DNA from: Bacteroidales bacterium UBA4116
Lineage (GTDB): Bacteria; Bacteroidota; Bacteroidia; Bacteroidales; Tannerellaceae
Assembly: GCA_002381645.1 (NCBI GenBank)
Contig: DFXE01000020.1
Location: forward strand, 445,490-509,489
Length of the DNA: 64,000 bases
Direction of reading: 5' to 3'
The notes below the pieces were generated by a model. It was not told where the DNA came from and ran no database searches. It was given only the letters and a program-made list of their open reading frames with translations. The position numbers and the translations under genes were made by a program. Positions 17,912 to 29,100 of this stretch are shown here, piece after piece. Position 1 is the first letter of the stretch, and each line of letters begins with the position of its first letter.

Positions 17912-18586
17912 TTAATTCATTTCTTTCATTAATTTATCCCATTCATTCGAAAGGCTTTTCATATCATTGAAAAGGAGATTAGCTCCGGCTTCTTTCAAAA
18001 TACGGTCGTCTAAGGGACCGGTATTAACCGCAATCGTAAAAATACCGGCTGCAACTGCCGCTTCAATTCCCATTGGAGCATTTTCAACTACCAGGGCCTC
18101 ACCCGGCTTAACCCCTGCTTTCTCCAATCCCATCAAATAAGGTTCAGGGTGTGGTTTCCCATATTTAACATCATATGCCGTAACTATCTTCTCCCTTTCA
18201 AAGTAGCCGGGGAAATCATGATTTAATTTTTCAATAAGGCTGTGTTGTCCGGAACCCGTCACCACAACTACCTGAAGGCCATGCTCTTTAACTTTCCGTA
18301 AAACATCGGAAGCACCCGGCATCGGGTTTCCATTATTATATGTATTGAAAAGGTCTGCTTTTTCCTTATAAAGGAACTCTTTTTCTTGATCTGTAGCATT
18401 CCTCTGAAAAGTTCGCTGATATAATTCGTTGATTGTACTTTCCCCGGTACGACCTTCAAAAAGATAGAAATCTTCCGGAGTAGAGATTAACTGATGGTTA
18501 GAAGCCGTTTCAAACCACGCCCGGGCATGAAAAGGCATGGAGTCATATAAGACTCCATCCATATCAAATAATACCGCTTTTATCAT
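17912..18586 (-). CDS. HAD-family phosphatase/phosphoglucomutase-like protein
   Basis: This 224-residue protein is a HAD superfamily hydrolase of the beta-phosphoglucomutase type. Motif I is LFDMDGVLYDS (Asp8 nucleophile, Asp10 acid), motif II is VVVTGSGQ near residue 115, the conserved lysine lies in YGKPHPEPYL near 150, and motif IV is LVVENAPMGIEAA near 170. A helical cap lies at about 15-80. It directly abuts pgi (no gap), so it is the last gene of the lysS-gpsA-pgi operon and probably acts on a sugar phosphate. Phosphatase or mutase activity cannot be separated by eye. Confidence 0.9.
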   Translation of the reverse strand: MIKAVLFDMDGVLYDSMPFHARAWFETASNHQLISTPEDFYLFEGRTGESTINELYQRTFQRNATDQEKEFLYKEKADLFNTYNNGNPMPGASDVLRKVKEHGLQVVVVTGSGQHSLIEKLNHDFPGYFEREKIVTAYDVKYGKPHPEPYLMGLEKAGVKPGEALVVENAPMGIEAAVAAGIFTIAVNTGPLDDRILKEAGANLLFNDMKSLSNEWDKLMKEMN

Positions 18587-19930
18587 TTACAACCGGGCTT
18601 TAATGGCTTCCGATTCTTTTTCGAATCCGGGTTTGTTCAATAAAGCAAACATATTTTTCTTATAGGCTTCCACACCTGGTTGGTCAAACGGATTCACACC
18701 CAACATATATCCGCTTATACCGCATGCTTTTTCAAAGAAATAGAATAATTGTCCTATATAATATGCATTTACTTCAGGTATTGTGATCTTAATATTAGGA
18801 ACACCGCCGTCGACATGCGCTAACTGAGTCCCCAGTTCAGCCATTTTATTGACTTCGTCTACCCGTTTTCCAGCCAGGAAATTCAATCCATCTAAATTGG
18901 CATCGTCTGTAGGTACTACTACTTTATAATCCGTATTTTCTACAGAGATAACGGTTTCAAAAATAGAACGTTCGCCATCCTGAATCCATTGTCCCATTGA
19001 ATGCAGGTCAGTGGTTAAATCTACTGAAGCAGGAAATATTCCTTTATGCTCTTTCCCTTCACTTTCTCCATATAATTGCTTCCACCATTCGGCAATGTAG
19101 TGTAACTTGGGATGAAAGTTTGCCAATATTTCGATCTTTTTACCACTATTATATAATACGTTACGGATAGAGGCATAAATAGCAGCCATATTATCGGCAA
19201 ATGCAATTTCATTTCCAGTTTGCTTTTCCATTTCTACAGCTCCGGCAACAAGCTCACGGATATTAATTCCTGCCACAGCAATAGGTAGCAGACCTACGGG
19301 AGTCAATACGGAGAAACGTCCACCCACATTATCCGGTATTACAAAAGTTTTGTACCCTTCCTGATCGGCCAATGTCCGTAATGCGCCTTTAGAGGCATCC
19401 GTTATCGCTACAATCCGGTGTTTAGCTTCTTCTTTACCTACAGCATCTTCCAGTTGTTTTTTCAAGATACGGAAAGCAAGGGCCGGCTCTGTTGTAGTAC
19501 CTGATTTGGAAATATTGATTAGGCCGAATTGTTTTCTTTTTAATACTTCACATAATTCATATAAATAATCTTCGCCAATATTATGTCCGGCATAAAGAAT
19601 AACCGGATTTTTACGATCTGTCTGAAGCCAGTCGAAACTATTATTCAAGGCTTCCAGTACCGCTTTGGTTCCCAGATAACTTCCGCCGATACCTATGGCT
19701 ACAACAACCTCGCATTTTTTGCGCAATACCTTTGCCGTATCCTCAATATCTGCCAAACCGGCATCAGATATGGAAGAAGGTAAATGTAACCAACCTAAAA
19801 AATCGTTTCCCGCACCTGATCCTTGGTGTAACATTTTGATACTTTCCATAGCCTTTGCCTCCTGGGCATAGACTTGTTCTTTAGTTATTGCGCCAAAGGC
19901 TTTGTCAATGTCAAGACTAATATTTTTCAT
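18587..19930 (-). CDS. pgi: Glucose-6-phosphate isomerase
   Basis: Pgi interconverts glucose 6-phosphate and fructose 6-phosphate in glycolysis and gluconeogenesis. The 447-residue protein matches the short bacterial form. Signatures are VVAIGIGGSYLGTKAV near residue 77, the SKSGTTTEPALAFR phosphate-binding stretch near 140, VIPDNVGGRFSVLTPVG near 197, and EWWKQLYGESEGK near 285. It starts eight bases after the gpsA stop codon and ends where the HAD gene begins, so the genes are co-transcribed. Confidence 0.98.
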   Translation of the reverse strand: MKNISLDIDKAFGAITKEQVYAQEAKAMESIKMLHQGSGAGNDFLGWLHLPSSISDAGLADIEDTAKVLRKKCEVVVAIGIGGSYLGTKAVLEALNNSFDWLQTDRKNPVILYAGHNIGEDYLYELCEVLKRKQFGLINISKSGTTTEPALAFRILKKQLEDAVGKEEAKHRIVAITDASKGALRTLADQEGYKTFVIPDNVGGRFSVLTPVGLLPIAVAGINIRELVAGAVEMEKQTGNEIAFADNMAAIYASIRNVLYNSGKKIEILANFHPKLHYIAEWWKQLYGESEGKEHKGIFPASVDLTTDLHSMGQWIQDGERSIFETVISVENTDYKVVVPTDDANLDGLNFLAGKRVDEVNKMAELGTQLAHVDGGVPNIKITIPEVNAYYIGQLFYFFEKACGISGYMLGVNPFDQPGVEAYKKNMFALLNKPGFEKESEAIKARL

Positions 19931-19938
19931 CTTTTTAT

Positions 19939-20934
19939 CTATTTAAATGTCTCTGTCAATTTCTGTATTATCGTAGTCGGTGATTTCTTTTCATAAAGGA
20001 TACTGTACAAAGCATCCAGAATCGGCATATTTACCTTATATTTTTCATTAATCTCATAAATACATTTGGTACCATAATAACCTTCGGCAATCATTTCCAT
20101 TTCCAGTTGAGCTATTTTTACGGAATACCCTTTACCTATCATCGTTCCGAATATACGGTTCCGGCTGAAACGCGAATAGGCCGTTACGAGCAGATCTCCC
20201 ATATATACCGAATCCGTAATATCCCTCTCTACACTACTGATTGCATCAACGAACCGGCGCATTTCCTGTATGGCGTTAGAAAGAAATACGGCCTGAAAAT
20301 TATCCCCGTATTTCATCCCGTGACAAATACCTGCTACTATTGAATATACATTCTTCAATACCGACGCATATTCTATTCCTGCCACATCACAACAAATCGT
20401 ATTCCTTAAATACTGATTCCGGAAAACTTCCGACAAGGGTTTGATTTTATCCGTATCCGTACAAGCAAGGGTTATATATGACAATCGCTCCAATGCGATC
20501 TCTTCGGCATGGCAAGGTCCCCCTATGACTGATATATTCTCGGTCGGTACTTTATAATATTGTGTAAAGTAATCGGTTATCAGCATATTCTCATCCGGAA
20601 CAAGTCCTTTAATTGCCGAAATAATAAATTTGGAATGCATTGGTGTCCTTACCTTTTTTAAATGTTGTTTCAAAAAAGGTGAAGGGGTAGCGAATATCAA
20701 TGTATCGGAATCTTTAATTACTTGATTAATATTGGAATAAAAATTGATGCGATTGGTATCGAACTTGATACTTGTAATATAACTGGGGTTATGACCAAGC
20801 CTTTTAAATTCTTCAATATGATCAGGACGACGCATGTACCAGTTGATGCTTTCCTGCGTAGACAAAACGATCTTTGCCAAAGCGGTAGCCCAGCTACCAC
20901 CTCCCATAACAGCAATCTTCCCGGGCAATTTCAT
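19939..20934 (-). CDS. gpsA: Glycerol-3-phosphate dehydrogenase (NAD(P)+)
   Basis: GpsA reduces dihydroxyacetone phosphate to sn-glycerol 3-phosphate, the backbone of membrane phospholipids. The 331-residue protein has the N-terminal Rossmann motif IAVMGGGSWATALAKI, then SAIKGLVPDENML and VIGGPCHAEEIALE near residues 110-145, and the catalytic-lysine region YASVLKNVYSIVAGICHG near 200. It lies eight bases after lysS and eight before pgi on the same strand, inside one operon. Confidence 0.97.
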   Translation of the reverse strand: MKLPGKIAVMGGGSWATALAKIVLSTQESINWYMRRPDHIEEFKRLGHNPSYITSIKFDTNRINFYSNINQVIKDSDTLIFATPSPFLKQHLKKVRTPMHSKFIISAIKGLVPDENMLITDYFTQYYKVPTENISVIGGPCHAEEIALERLSYITLACTDTDKIKPLSEVFRNQYLRNTICCDVAGIEYASVLKNVYSIVAGICHGMKYGDNFQAVFLSNAIQEMRRFVDAISSVERDITDSVYMGDLLVTAYSRFSRNRIFGTMIGKGYSVKIAQLEMEMIAEGYYGTKCIYEINEKYKVNMPILDALYSILYEKKSPTTIIQKLTETFK

Positions 20935-20942
20935 CTTATCAC

Positions 20943-22673
20943 TTATTTTGAGGCATTAGAGATCCAGGTTTCAACCATCTCTGCGGAAGGGTTTTGCAGG
21001 CCAAGTTTAGACTTCTTGTTCATCTCGCATAATTCTTGACGGAATTTATTGGGATTCAGATCTTTTAAAGTATCAACCGTTATGTACCCTGCTTTTTGTA
21101 TGGCTGTTACCCAGGTGGCATCAATACCTAACGCTTCATATTTTTCAGAGGGATCTTTTTTTATTATTTTCTCCGGACGCATTTGAGGGAAAAACAAAAC
21201 TTCCTGAATGCTTTCCTGCCCGGTAAGGAACATCACCAAACGATCCATACCTATACCAATACCACTTGTAGGTGGCATCCCATACTCAAGGGCACGAAGG
21301 AAATCCTGGTCGATAAACATCGCTTCATCATCTCCTTTTTCAGAAAGACGAAGTTGATCTTCAAACCGGATTCTCTGGTCTATAGGATCATTTAACTCCG
21401 AATATGCATTTGCCAGTTCTTTTCCATTAACCATCAATTCAAATCGTTCCGTAAGTTCCGGATTATTACGGTGTTTCTTGGTAAGTGGAGACATCTCTAT
21501 CGGATAATCGATTATAAATGTAGGTTGAATATAGTTTGCCTCACATTTATCGCCGAATATAGCATCGATCAATTTTCCTTTACCCATCGTTTCGTCCTGG
21601 TCTACTCCCAGTTCCCTACAGACATCCCTGAGTTGACTTTCATCCATACCGCTTATGTCGATACCTGTATATTGCCGTATTGAATCAATCATGGTTATGC
21701 GTGGATAAGGTGCTTTATAATCTATTTCTTTTTCACCCATCATAACTTTCGTGGTGCCATGAACATCCAGGCAAATCTTTTCAAGCATCTGTTCGGTAAA
21801 GCTCATCATCCATTTGTAATCTTTATAGGCTACATAAAATTCCATGACCGTGAACTCGGGGTTATGCGTACGGTCCATACCTTCATTACGGAAATTACGA
21901 CTAAATTCGTAAACTCCTTCAAAGCCCCCGACAATTAACCGTTTCAGGTAAAGTTCATTGGCAATACGTAAGTATAAAGGAATATCCAGTGCATTATGAT
22001 GCGTAATAAAAGGACGGGCTGTCGCTCCTCCGGGTATACTCTGAAGTACAGGTGTATCCACCTCTATATATCCATGCTTATTAAGGAATTCACGCATGGA
22101 ATTAAATATTTTTGTCCGCTTTACAAAGACATCTTTTACATTTTCATTAACAACTAAATCAACGTAACGTTGACGGTACCGTTGCTCCGGATCATTGAAT
22201 GCATCATATACTACGCCGTCTTTCATCTTCACTATCGGCAAAGGACGTAAAGATTTTGCCAGAACGGTAAGCTCTTCCGCATGTACGGAGATTTCACCCA
22301 TTTGCGTACGGAACACATATCCTTTTATGCCGATATAATCGCCAATATCAAGCAATTTCTTAAAAACCGTGTTATAAAATTCCTTATCATCACCCGGACA
22401 AACGTCATCACGGGATATATATACCTGTATTCTTCCTTCCGAATCCTGGAGTTCGACAAATGACGCTTTCCCCATGATACGGCGGCTCATAATACGTCCT
22501 GCAATACGTACCTGCCGGGGTTCTGCATCGTCTTTAAAATTTTCTTTTATTTCTTTGGAATAGGCGTTGGTTACATACTCTGCTGCAGGATAAGGATCTA
22601 TTCCCATCTGACGCAGCTGGTCCATACTATTGCGTCTGAAAACTTCTTGTTCACTAAGTTCTAATGGATTCAT
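20943..22673 (-). CDS. lysS: Lysyl-tRNA synthetase (class II)
   Basis: LysS charges tRNA-Lys. The start is placed at 22673 (MNPLELSEQEVFRRN), because the twelve extra residues of a longer frame beginning at 22709 include two cysteines and would overlap the candidate promoter. The resulting 576-residue protein has the N-terminal OB-fold anticodon-binding domain (about 55-160), class II motif 2 FRNEGMDRTHNPEFTVMEFY near residue 250, and motif 3 GIGIGMDRLVMFLTG near 480. About 70 residues after motif 3 form a C-terminal extension seen in Bacteroidetes enzymes. It heads the lysS-gpsA-pgi-HAD operon. Confidence 0.97.
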   Translation of the reverse strand: MNPLELSEQEVFRRNSMDQLRQMGIDPYPAAEYVTNAYSKEIKENFKDDAEPRQVRIAGRIMSRRIMGKASFVELQDSEGRIQVYISRDDVCPGDDKEFYNTVFKKLLDIGDYIGIKGYVFRTQMGEISVHAEELTVLAKSLRPLPIVKMKDGVVYDAFNDPEQRYRQRYVDLVVNENVKDVFVKRTKIFNSMREFLNKHGYIEVDTPVLQSIPGGATARPFITHHNALDIPLYLRIANELYLKRLIVGGFEGVYEFSRNFRNEGMDRTHNPEFTVMEFYVAYKDYKWMMSFTEQMLEKICLDVHGTTKVMMGEKEIDYKAPYPRITMIDSIRQYTGIDISGMDESQLRDVCRELGVDQDETMGKGKLIDAIFGDKCEANYIQPTFIIDYPIEMSPLTKKHRNNPELTERFELMVNGKELANAYSELNDPIDQRIRFEDQLRLSEKGDDEAMFIDQDFLRALEYGMPPTSGIGIGMDRLVMFLTGQESIQEVLFFPQMRPEKIIKKDPSEKYEALGIDATWVTAIQKAGYITVDTLKDLNPNKFRQELCEMNKKSKLGLQNPSAEMVETWISNASK

Positions 22674-22698
22674 TCTATTGCTATTTGTATAACAGGTG

Positions 22699-22706
22699 CA
22701 AAAGTA
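22699..22706 (-). promoter_or_regulatory. Candidate -7 box for the lysS operon
   Basis: The minus strand reads TACTTTTG, matching TAnnTTTG, 26 bases upstream of the lysS ATG. Confidence 0.55.
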
Positions 22707-22740
22707 CAAAACTTTTCCTATTATTTTACTGATATAATAC

Positions 22741-22748
22741 TATCTTTG
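22741..22748 (+). promoter_or_regulatory. Candidate -7 box for the thioredoxin-lipoprotein gene
   Basis: TATCTTTG matches TAnnTTTG, 23 bases before the ATG at 22771. It is divergent from the lysS promoter 35 bases away. Confidence 0.5.
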
Positions 22749-22770
22749 TTTCGCGATAAACGATAAGATT

Positions 22771-23688
22771 ATGAAGTACATGCACCTGTTCATATTGTTG
22801 GCTCTGTTTACGAATTGCAGCAGACAGCAAACCAATAATGACGATGAAAAAAATACTCCTGAACATACTTTTAAAATGGTCAACATACCCAGCGTGCTTA
22901 CCGAACCGGCAGAACGGGCAGCTTACCTGGTAAAACATTATTGGGATGAATTTGACTTTTCCGATACTGTATATATTCATCAACCACAAGTGACAGAACA
23001 GGCTTTTGCCGATTATATTGACATTTTGCCGCATACAACTTATACCATTGCAGCTGCCTCGATCAAAGATATGCTGAACAAAGCAGAAACTCAACCGGTT
23101 GTGTTTCATTACTTCACCGATCTGTACGAGAAATATCTCTACGATCCGAATTCACCCTTCCGCAATGATGAATTGTACATTCCCGTACTTGAAACCGTAT
23201 TATCTTCTTCATTAACCGAGGAAAAAATACGTCCGGCTTATCTATTGGAATTAGCAAATAAAAACCGTGTCGGCGAAAAGGCTTCCGATTTTACCTATAT
23301 GTTGCAAAATGGCCGGATGTCTACATTATATAATACAAAATCAGATTACATTCTACTTTTTTTCTATAATCCGGGTTGCCGTTCGTGTAAAGAAATAATT
23401 GAGCAATTAAATTCTTCACTGACAATTAACTATTTAACGGATCAGAAAAAACTGACAATTTTGGCCGTTTATCCGGATGAAGACTTACAGGAATGGAAAA
23501 ACTATTTGTCCGAGATACCACAAACATGGATCAATTCGTATGATAAGGGAACACACATCCAGGATGAGGAAATATATGATTTAAAAGCTATTCCTACACT
23601 TTACCTGTTGGATAAAGAGAAAAAAGTAATATTAAAAGACACGTCATTTGAACAATTAGAAAATTATTTGAGACTACAAACTAACTAA
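22771..23688 (+). CDS. Thioredoxin-like lipoprotein (DUF5106 plus TlpA-type domain)
   Basis: This 305-residue protein carries a lipobox (LFTNC, Cys16), so it is a periplasm-facing lipoprotein. Residues about 40-160 resemble the helical DUF5106 domain found before thioredoxin domains in Bacteroidetes (AYLVKHYWDEFDFSDT). Residues about 165-300 form a TlpA-like thioredoxin fold: VGEKASDFTY, then FFYNPGCRSCKEI with the CxxC pair Cys203/Cys206, and the cis-proline region LKAIPTLYLLD. It probably reduces or carries disulfides. It is followed nine bases later by the M48 peptidase gene, likely in one operon. Confidence 0.88.
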   Translation: MKYMHLFILLALFTNCSRQQTNNDDEKNTPEHTFKMVNIPSVLTEPAERAAYLVKHYWDEFDFSDTVYIHQPQVTEQAFADYIDILPHTTYTIAAASIKDMLNKAETQPVVFHYFTDLYEKYLYDPNSPFRNDELYIPVLETVLSSSLTEEKIRPAYLLELANKNRVGEKASDFTYMLQNGRMSTLYNTKSDYILLFFYNPGCRSCKEIIEQLNSSLTINYLTDQKKLTILAVYPDEDLQEWKNYLSEIPQTWINSYDKGTHIQDEEIYDLKAIPTLYLLDKEKKVILKDTSFEQLENYLRLQTN

Positions 23689-23697
23689 TTTATTTTT

Positions 23698-24492
23698 ATG
23701 AAAACATTATTATTTACCGTAATCTTTATGGCCGGACTATGCTTCGGTACAACAGCGCAGATCAAAATTGGTGGAAAAAAAATCGATACCAAAAAAGTAT
23801 TTAACGCTGCAGAAGATGTGGGAAAAGCCATTACGCTTTCCGACGCTGATATCGCTGCTATAAGCCGTGAATACATTGAATGGATGGATGCCAATAATCC
23901 GGTTGCAGGTCCTGCAACCGAAATGGGTGCACGTCTTGCACGGTTGACATCTAATATAAAAGGTGTCGACGGGTTGGACTTAAACTTCAAAGTATACCAT
24001 GTGATCGATGTCAATGCTTTTGCATGCGGAGACGGCAGTATACGGGTATGCGGTGGATTAATGGAAGTGATGGATGACGCCGAAGTGATGGCGGTAATCG
24101 GACATGAAATCGGTCACGTTATCCATACCGATGTAAAAGATGCTATGAAAAGCGCTTATTTACGTTCTGCCGCAAAAAATGTGGTCGGTGCTACCGGAGG
24201 TGTTGCAAAAGCATTGACCGATTCACAGTTGGGAGAATTAGCCGAGTCATTAGCAGGCGCTCAATTCTCACAAAAACAGGAATATGCTGCTGATGATTAT
24301 GCCTTTGAATTTTGCGTTAATAATAATATCGACCCATACGGTATGAGTAATGCTTTGAATAAACTCGTCGAACTTAGCAATAGTGGAGGAGCAAAAGCTT
24401 CCGCTGTTCAGAAAATGTTCTCCACCCACCCCGATAGCGAAAAAAGAGCTAAACGTATGAAAGAAAAAGCGGACAAACACAGCAAAAAATAA
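23698..24492 (+). CDS. M48-family zinc metallopeptidase, exported
   Basis: This 264-residue protein has a signal peptide (MKTLLFTVIFMAGLCFGTTA) and an M48 peptidase domain with the zinc motif GHEIGH (His136, Glu137, His140). A third ligand, a glutamate, fits the segment QKQEYAADDYAFEFC near residue 200, and HPDSEKRAKRM closes the domain. Family relatives such as LoiP/YcaL are periplasmic proteases in outer-membrane quality control. Pairing with a thioredoxin-like lipoprotein just upstream supports an envelope-maintenance role. Confidence 0.92.
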   Translation: MKTLLFTVIFMAGLCFGTTAQIKIGGKKIDTKKVFNAAEDVGKAITLSDADIAAISREYIEWMDANNPVAGPATEMGARLARLTSNIKGVDGLDLNFKVYHVIDVNAFACGDGSIRVCGGLMEVMDDAEVMAVIGHEIGHVIHTDVKDAMKSAYLRSAAKNVVGATGGVAKALTDSQLGELAESLAGAQFSQKQEYAADDYAFEFCVNNNIDPYGMSNALNKLVELSNSGGAKASAVQKMFSTHPDSEKRAKRMKEKADKHSKK

Positions 24493-24571
24493 ATCTTATT
24501 ACATTCGCGTATTGAATATTAGTTTATAATGGGTGTGGATTAATATATTTCTAAAGAAAAGATTTTTACCG

Positions 24572-25552
24572 TCAATTTATCTTATCAATACTTTCCACTG
24601 CAATCATTTGTTTTTTTAGGAAAATTGCTGTATGTTCAAAATTTGATTTTGATATTAAAGTAGAGAATTTTTTTAATGACTCAATCCATTTCTTATACTC
24701 TAATACTTCATTAAGATTATATTCAAAAGTTGGACAAGCGGAATTATACCAGTTAATTGTCAACTTAGTCTCCTTATGTTCCATATATATTATACTGGAA
24801 TCAATATCAACGGTAGAAACAAATACATTATAAAGAGAGTTATTTTCGTTAAATCCGTTTCTCACATTTGATTCAACATAACATATCATTTCAAATAGTT
24901 CCTCTTTTAGTGCCTTTAATTCTTCATTTGTTATTAATTCTCTTTTGAAAAAATATTGAATATCATTTACCGTACGGGTTAATATATTAGGATCAGTAAT
25001 ATAAGTGCTTCTGTTGTTTAAATAGGCAACAGAATTCAGCTTTTTTTGCAATTCCGTTATTTTTTTTGGAATTTTTAAATCTGAAAAAGAAAAATGGATG
25101 GATTGATTATCCATTTGATATAACCATTTATAAAAGTAAAATTTAAAAAGTAAATCATATTTAACTATAGTAAGAATGTATAATTTACTTAGTGAAACAA
25201 TCGAGTGGAAAGAATCTATATCCTCCGCAAATTTTTTTTTAATATAATAATAGCTCTGTAATTTATCTATAAAAAAATCAACGGGTGAAAACTGTTCCTG
25301 TTCATTCGTAATTATGATATCATTGGCGTTTTCTTCTTTAACAATAGTATCTAAAGAAAAATTCAATAAATTAGATAATTTGACCAACTCTTCAACAGTA
25401 AAGGGTATTTTTCCATTTATTCTTCTATATATTGAATCTTTACTTAAATCAAGAATATCCATCATAGATTCGATTGGGTTTTGGTAATCAGGAATATGTC
25501 TAATGATTGTGTCAACAATCACTCTATTTAATTTTTTATTCATAATCATCAT
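24572..25552 (-). CDS. Helix-turn-helix regulator-like protein, AT-rich
   Basis: This 326-residue protein begins with a probable HTH at about residues 20-75 (IESMMDILDLSKDSIYRRIN, then VEELVKLSNLLNFSLDTI), similar to Xre/BetR-type domains. The remaining 250 residues look helical, with no recognised domain. There are three ATG codons within the first four codons, so the exact start is uncertain. The gene is very AT-rich compared with the M48 gene beside it. It is divergent from the giant T9SS surface protein gene across 616 bases, so it may regulate that gene; this is an inference from position. Confidence 0.65.
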   Translation of the reverse strand: MMIMNKKLNRVIVDTIIRHIPDYQNPIESMMDILDLSKDSIYRRINGKIPFTVEELVKLSNLLNFSLDTIVKEENANDIIITNEQEQFSPVDFFIDKLQSYYYIKKKFAEDIDSFHSIVSLSKLYILTIVKYDLLFKFYFYKWLYQMDNQSIHFSFSDLKIPKKITELQKKLNSVAYLNNRSTYITDPNILTRTVNDIQYFFKRELITNEELKALKEELFEMICYVESNVRNGFNENNSLYNVFVSTVDIDSSIIYMEHKETKLTINWYNSACPTFEYNLNEVLEYKKWIESLKKFSTLISKSNFEHTAIFLKKQMIAVESIDKIN

Positions 25553-26168
25553 ATTAAGTTCTTCATAAAAAATAACAGCTACCAGAATCCTTACCAGGTT
25601 ATATCATAAACCCTCATAATTCCAAGAAAGCCCGGAGTGAGGGAATTTGCAAAAAGATATTTTACAAAAAAGACAGATATGTCCGCAGGACAAAGATATT
25701 TGCAATTATTCTTCGGTCATATACATTTTATTAATAATTTTTGCAGTTTCTTTATCTAATATTCTCACTCTAAGCTTTCGAATGCTATATAAAACCACAC
25801 AAATGATATTAATGTTCTATTTCATCTCATTTTGATCTCTAAAGAAACCACATTCAAATTATTTATCTATATTTTCAAATAAACACCACAAGCTTTGCAA
25901 ATCAAACAAAAAATACAAGATAAAGGTTTATATATATAATTTTCACAAGAATTATTCGCACATTAGTTATAATATCTATGTGAACGATTTTATTAATTTG
26001 TACTAAATTACACTTACAATCATTGAAATTGATTATATAAAATAACAAAACATATGACTATAGATTATTCTCAGCACCAAGTTCCTGAACTATAACTTCA
26101 ATTTTATACGAACTGATTTAAAGATTATTTACAACAAACACAATTTCTAATTATATATTAAACATTAC
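25553..26168. other. Long AT-rich divergent intergenic region
   Basis: These 616 bases separate the HTH gene from the giant surface protein gene. No -33/-7 pair or stable hairpin stood out. A weak open frame with a TTG start exists at 25647-25835, which I do not trust. Confidence 0.5.
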
Positions 26169-29100
26169 ATGAGAAAATTTTTTGCATTCAAAATAACTCT
26201 GCTATTTATTATCCTGCTATCAACAAGCCTTCAGGTAAAAGCAAAAGACATATATGTGCAGGCAACCGGAGGATCCACTTCCGGAGAAGGAACAATAGAC
26301 GTACCTGTCGGGGTTGCAAGATTAACATCTATATTATCCAATCCGGCATTAAGCGAAGATGACAATGAACTTAAAATCTATTTTAAAGAAGGTACATATA
26401 ATTTAGATATTTCCACTGTATTTAATAATACTGCCTATAATGGAGCAAGTGTAACTTTTGATCCGATGGAAGGTAATAGCGCTCCTGTTATCTTTGACAG
26501 AGGAGGCAGCAGTGCAAAATTAATTAATATGTTATACAATGCCAGCGAACATAGAACTGAAGAAACAGCATTTTCATTAAGTATAAATAATATCATTTTT
26601 CAGAATTACACGGGTTCCACATCTGATAATTTCATTACACTATCAAGAAATTATAATTCAATAGAGCTTGAGAGTGTAACGATTCAAAATACTTCGGGGG
26701 GACGATTAATTATCGTAGGGAATGGAAGTGACAACACACAGGTTGTCCCAAACTCATATTTGAAAATATCGAATAGTAGCATTATAAATAATAACAGAAC
26801 AGGTAATATGATTTATCTTCAAAGTGGCAATACTACTATTTATAACACAACAATATCAGATAATACCGTAACAAACAAAGGCTTCTATATCCTTAGCGGA
26901 ACAAACAATATTATAAATAACACTATTTACAATTCCGGCTCAGTGGGGTTTTATAGAGATGCAAATACAAATAGTGGCGGTTCAAACAATTCCGGAACAG
27001 TCTCGTCATCCCTCAGATTTATCAATAACATAGTTGTCGGTCCATCTTCTTTTGTCGAAACAATAGGAGGATTAAATCCTATTACATCCACGAACACTCA
27101 ATATAACATTATTAAAACGTCTGCTTCGTCTGATATATTTTATTGCAATAACACATTTAACGGTGGAGTCAACATAACTACAGGTTTTGGCAATCAATTT
27201 AATATCAACAGAACCAATGGTACGGATCCGGGTATGCAATATCATGATTTATCGGATGTAGGTAATTCAACACATGTTATTCTCAGAAAGGGTATGCCTT
27301 CCTCGATTTTATCTGATAACGCAAATTTACTTCTGGAAAATGATCAGATAGGAAACCGAAGACCTTCGGGGTCAAAAAATATGTCCGTAGGTGCTATTGA
27401 TATCGCAGAATTTAACGTTAACGATTGGTCTGTAACCTATTCATATATTCCCGGAGCATCAGTATATCCTCCTGCGGTTTATGACTTAGGCTCGCGGGTT
27501 GAATTACCTCCGGGTATAACCTTATCGATGGTTAATTTCCAGATTGTTGATCAAACAGGTATGACTACCGGAAATATAAGCTTAACCGGTTCATCATTGA
27601 CTTACAATCCAACCATATCTGGAGGGGAAGTAGTTGCCGGTTCTTCTACTTTTTCATATAAAGTATCCTATCAGCATAACGCCATTTTATACGAAAAAAC
27701 AGCTTTTATGACCATTACAAATAAAAACATTGAACAGATTGGGGCGCCGGGTTATGTTGAACCGAACGATTTTTCCGAGACCTGTTACGACCAAATGGGA
27801 ACAGTTGCTTTTACTTCATCCTATAGATTTAAACCTGCTAATGGAACAACAGACATAGATGGTACCATGCTTCATGATTTTACCATTCCACTTGTTGCAG
27901 ATTTGGATAGAGATGGATATCCGGAAATTATAGGTATTTCTACCTATGCATCCAGTAGCTCCAGCGGTAGGTATAATGGTATTCAGATATATAACGGACA
28001 AACAGGTAAAGTAATCAGCCGTCTTTTGTTTGGCACCAGCGAAAATCAATATTTTTCTCATGCTGTTTCACATGGCCCGCCTACTATCTTAGCTTTAGCA
28101 GATGTGGATAGAGATGGGATTATTGAAGCTATTTTCGGATTTCAGGATGATGGTTCAAGTGCTCTTGATGCTTTGCAGGGAAAAGTTGCCTGTTATAAAA
28201 TAATACCTAATAAATCGGGAAATGTAACAACTTCTTATAAAATGAATAGAGTATGGGTAAGTTCAGGCAAATACAACACAGGCGGTTCAGGCAGCAGCAG
28301 CTTTCAAAAACCTATAACACAATTAGTTGATATCGACGGCGACGGTACCCCGGAAGTAATAGTGTATAATAAAATATACGATGCCGTTACAGGAAAACTT
28401 CTCGCTACTTTAGGAACATTAACAACAACTACAACAAATAATGATATCGCACACGTGGGGGTTGACCATAATGCAAACAGAAATGATGGATGGAATAATT
28501 TCAGTTTCATTTATGATATGGATCAAGACGGGATTTATGATTTTGTAGGTGGAGGAAAAGTATATAAATTAAGAAAAAATTCAACGACCGGTTCATTCGA
28601 ATACGATGTTGTATCCATGTCTAATGTACCGGATGGGCGTACGGGAGTGGCAGATATTAATGGTGATGGCATTCCAGATGTTGTTTCCATAAGAAAGGCA
28701 TCCTCAAGTTTAAGAGTTACCGTATGGAACCCGGGATTCTATCAAATGAGCAGTAAAGATCATAAAGGTTGGCCTGTGGTAAATCAAAATGGAGAGTTTA
28801 TAAGGAATACAAACGCGGAACCCTATATAATGGCAGATTACTCCTTTGTTATTCCTAACGGATCGGCAGGTTCGAATTCATATGTTTATATTGGGGATAT
28901 TGATGGAAAACAACAAGCCGGACCAGACGGTAAATTACATTTTCTCCCTGAAATAGCAATATTGGGTGGTGAAGTAACCACAAGCAATTTCAATAACATG
29001 CCAAAACATCCGCTTGCCACTGGAGGTTTTACCGGAATATCCCGTTCAAGTAGTATAGAAGGATTTATCCTGGGCTTTACTTGGGATTATTCTGCTACTG

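Noticed and set aside
22674..22709. A longer N terminus for LysS
   Set aside because: The extra twelve residues overlap the candidate -7 box and are not expected in LysS; the ATG at 22673 gives the normal start.
25647..25835. A 62-codon open frame with a TTG start and hydrophobic middle in the long intergenic region
   Set aside because: The start is non-ATG, the composition matches the surrounding AT-rich DNA, and no promoter or known family supports it.
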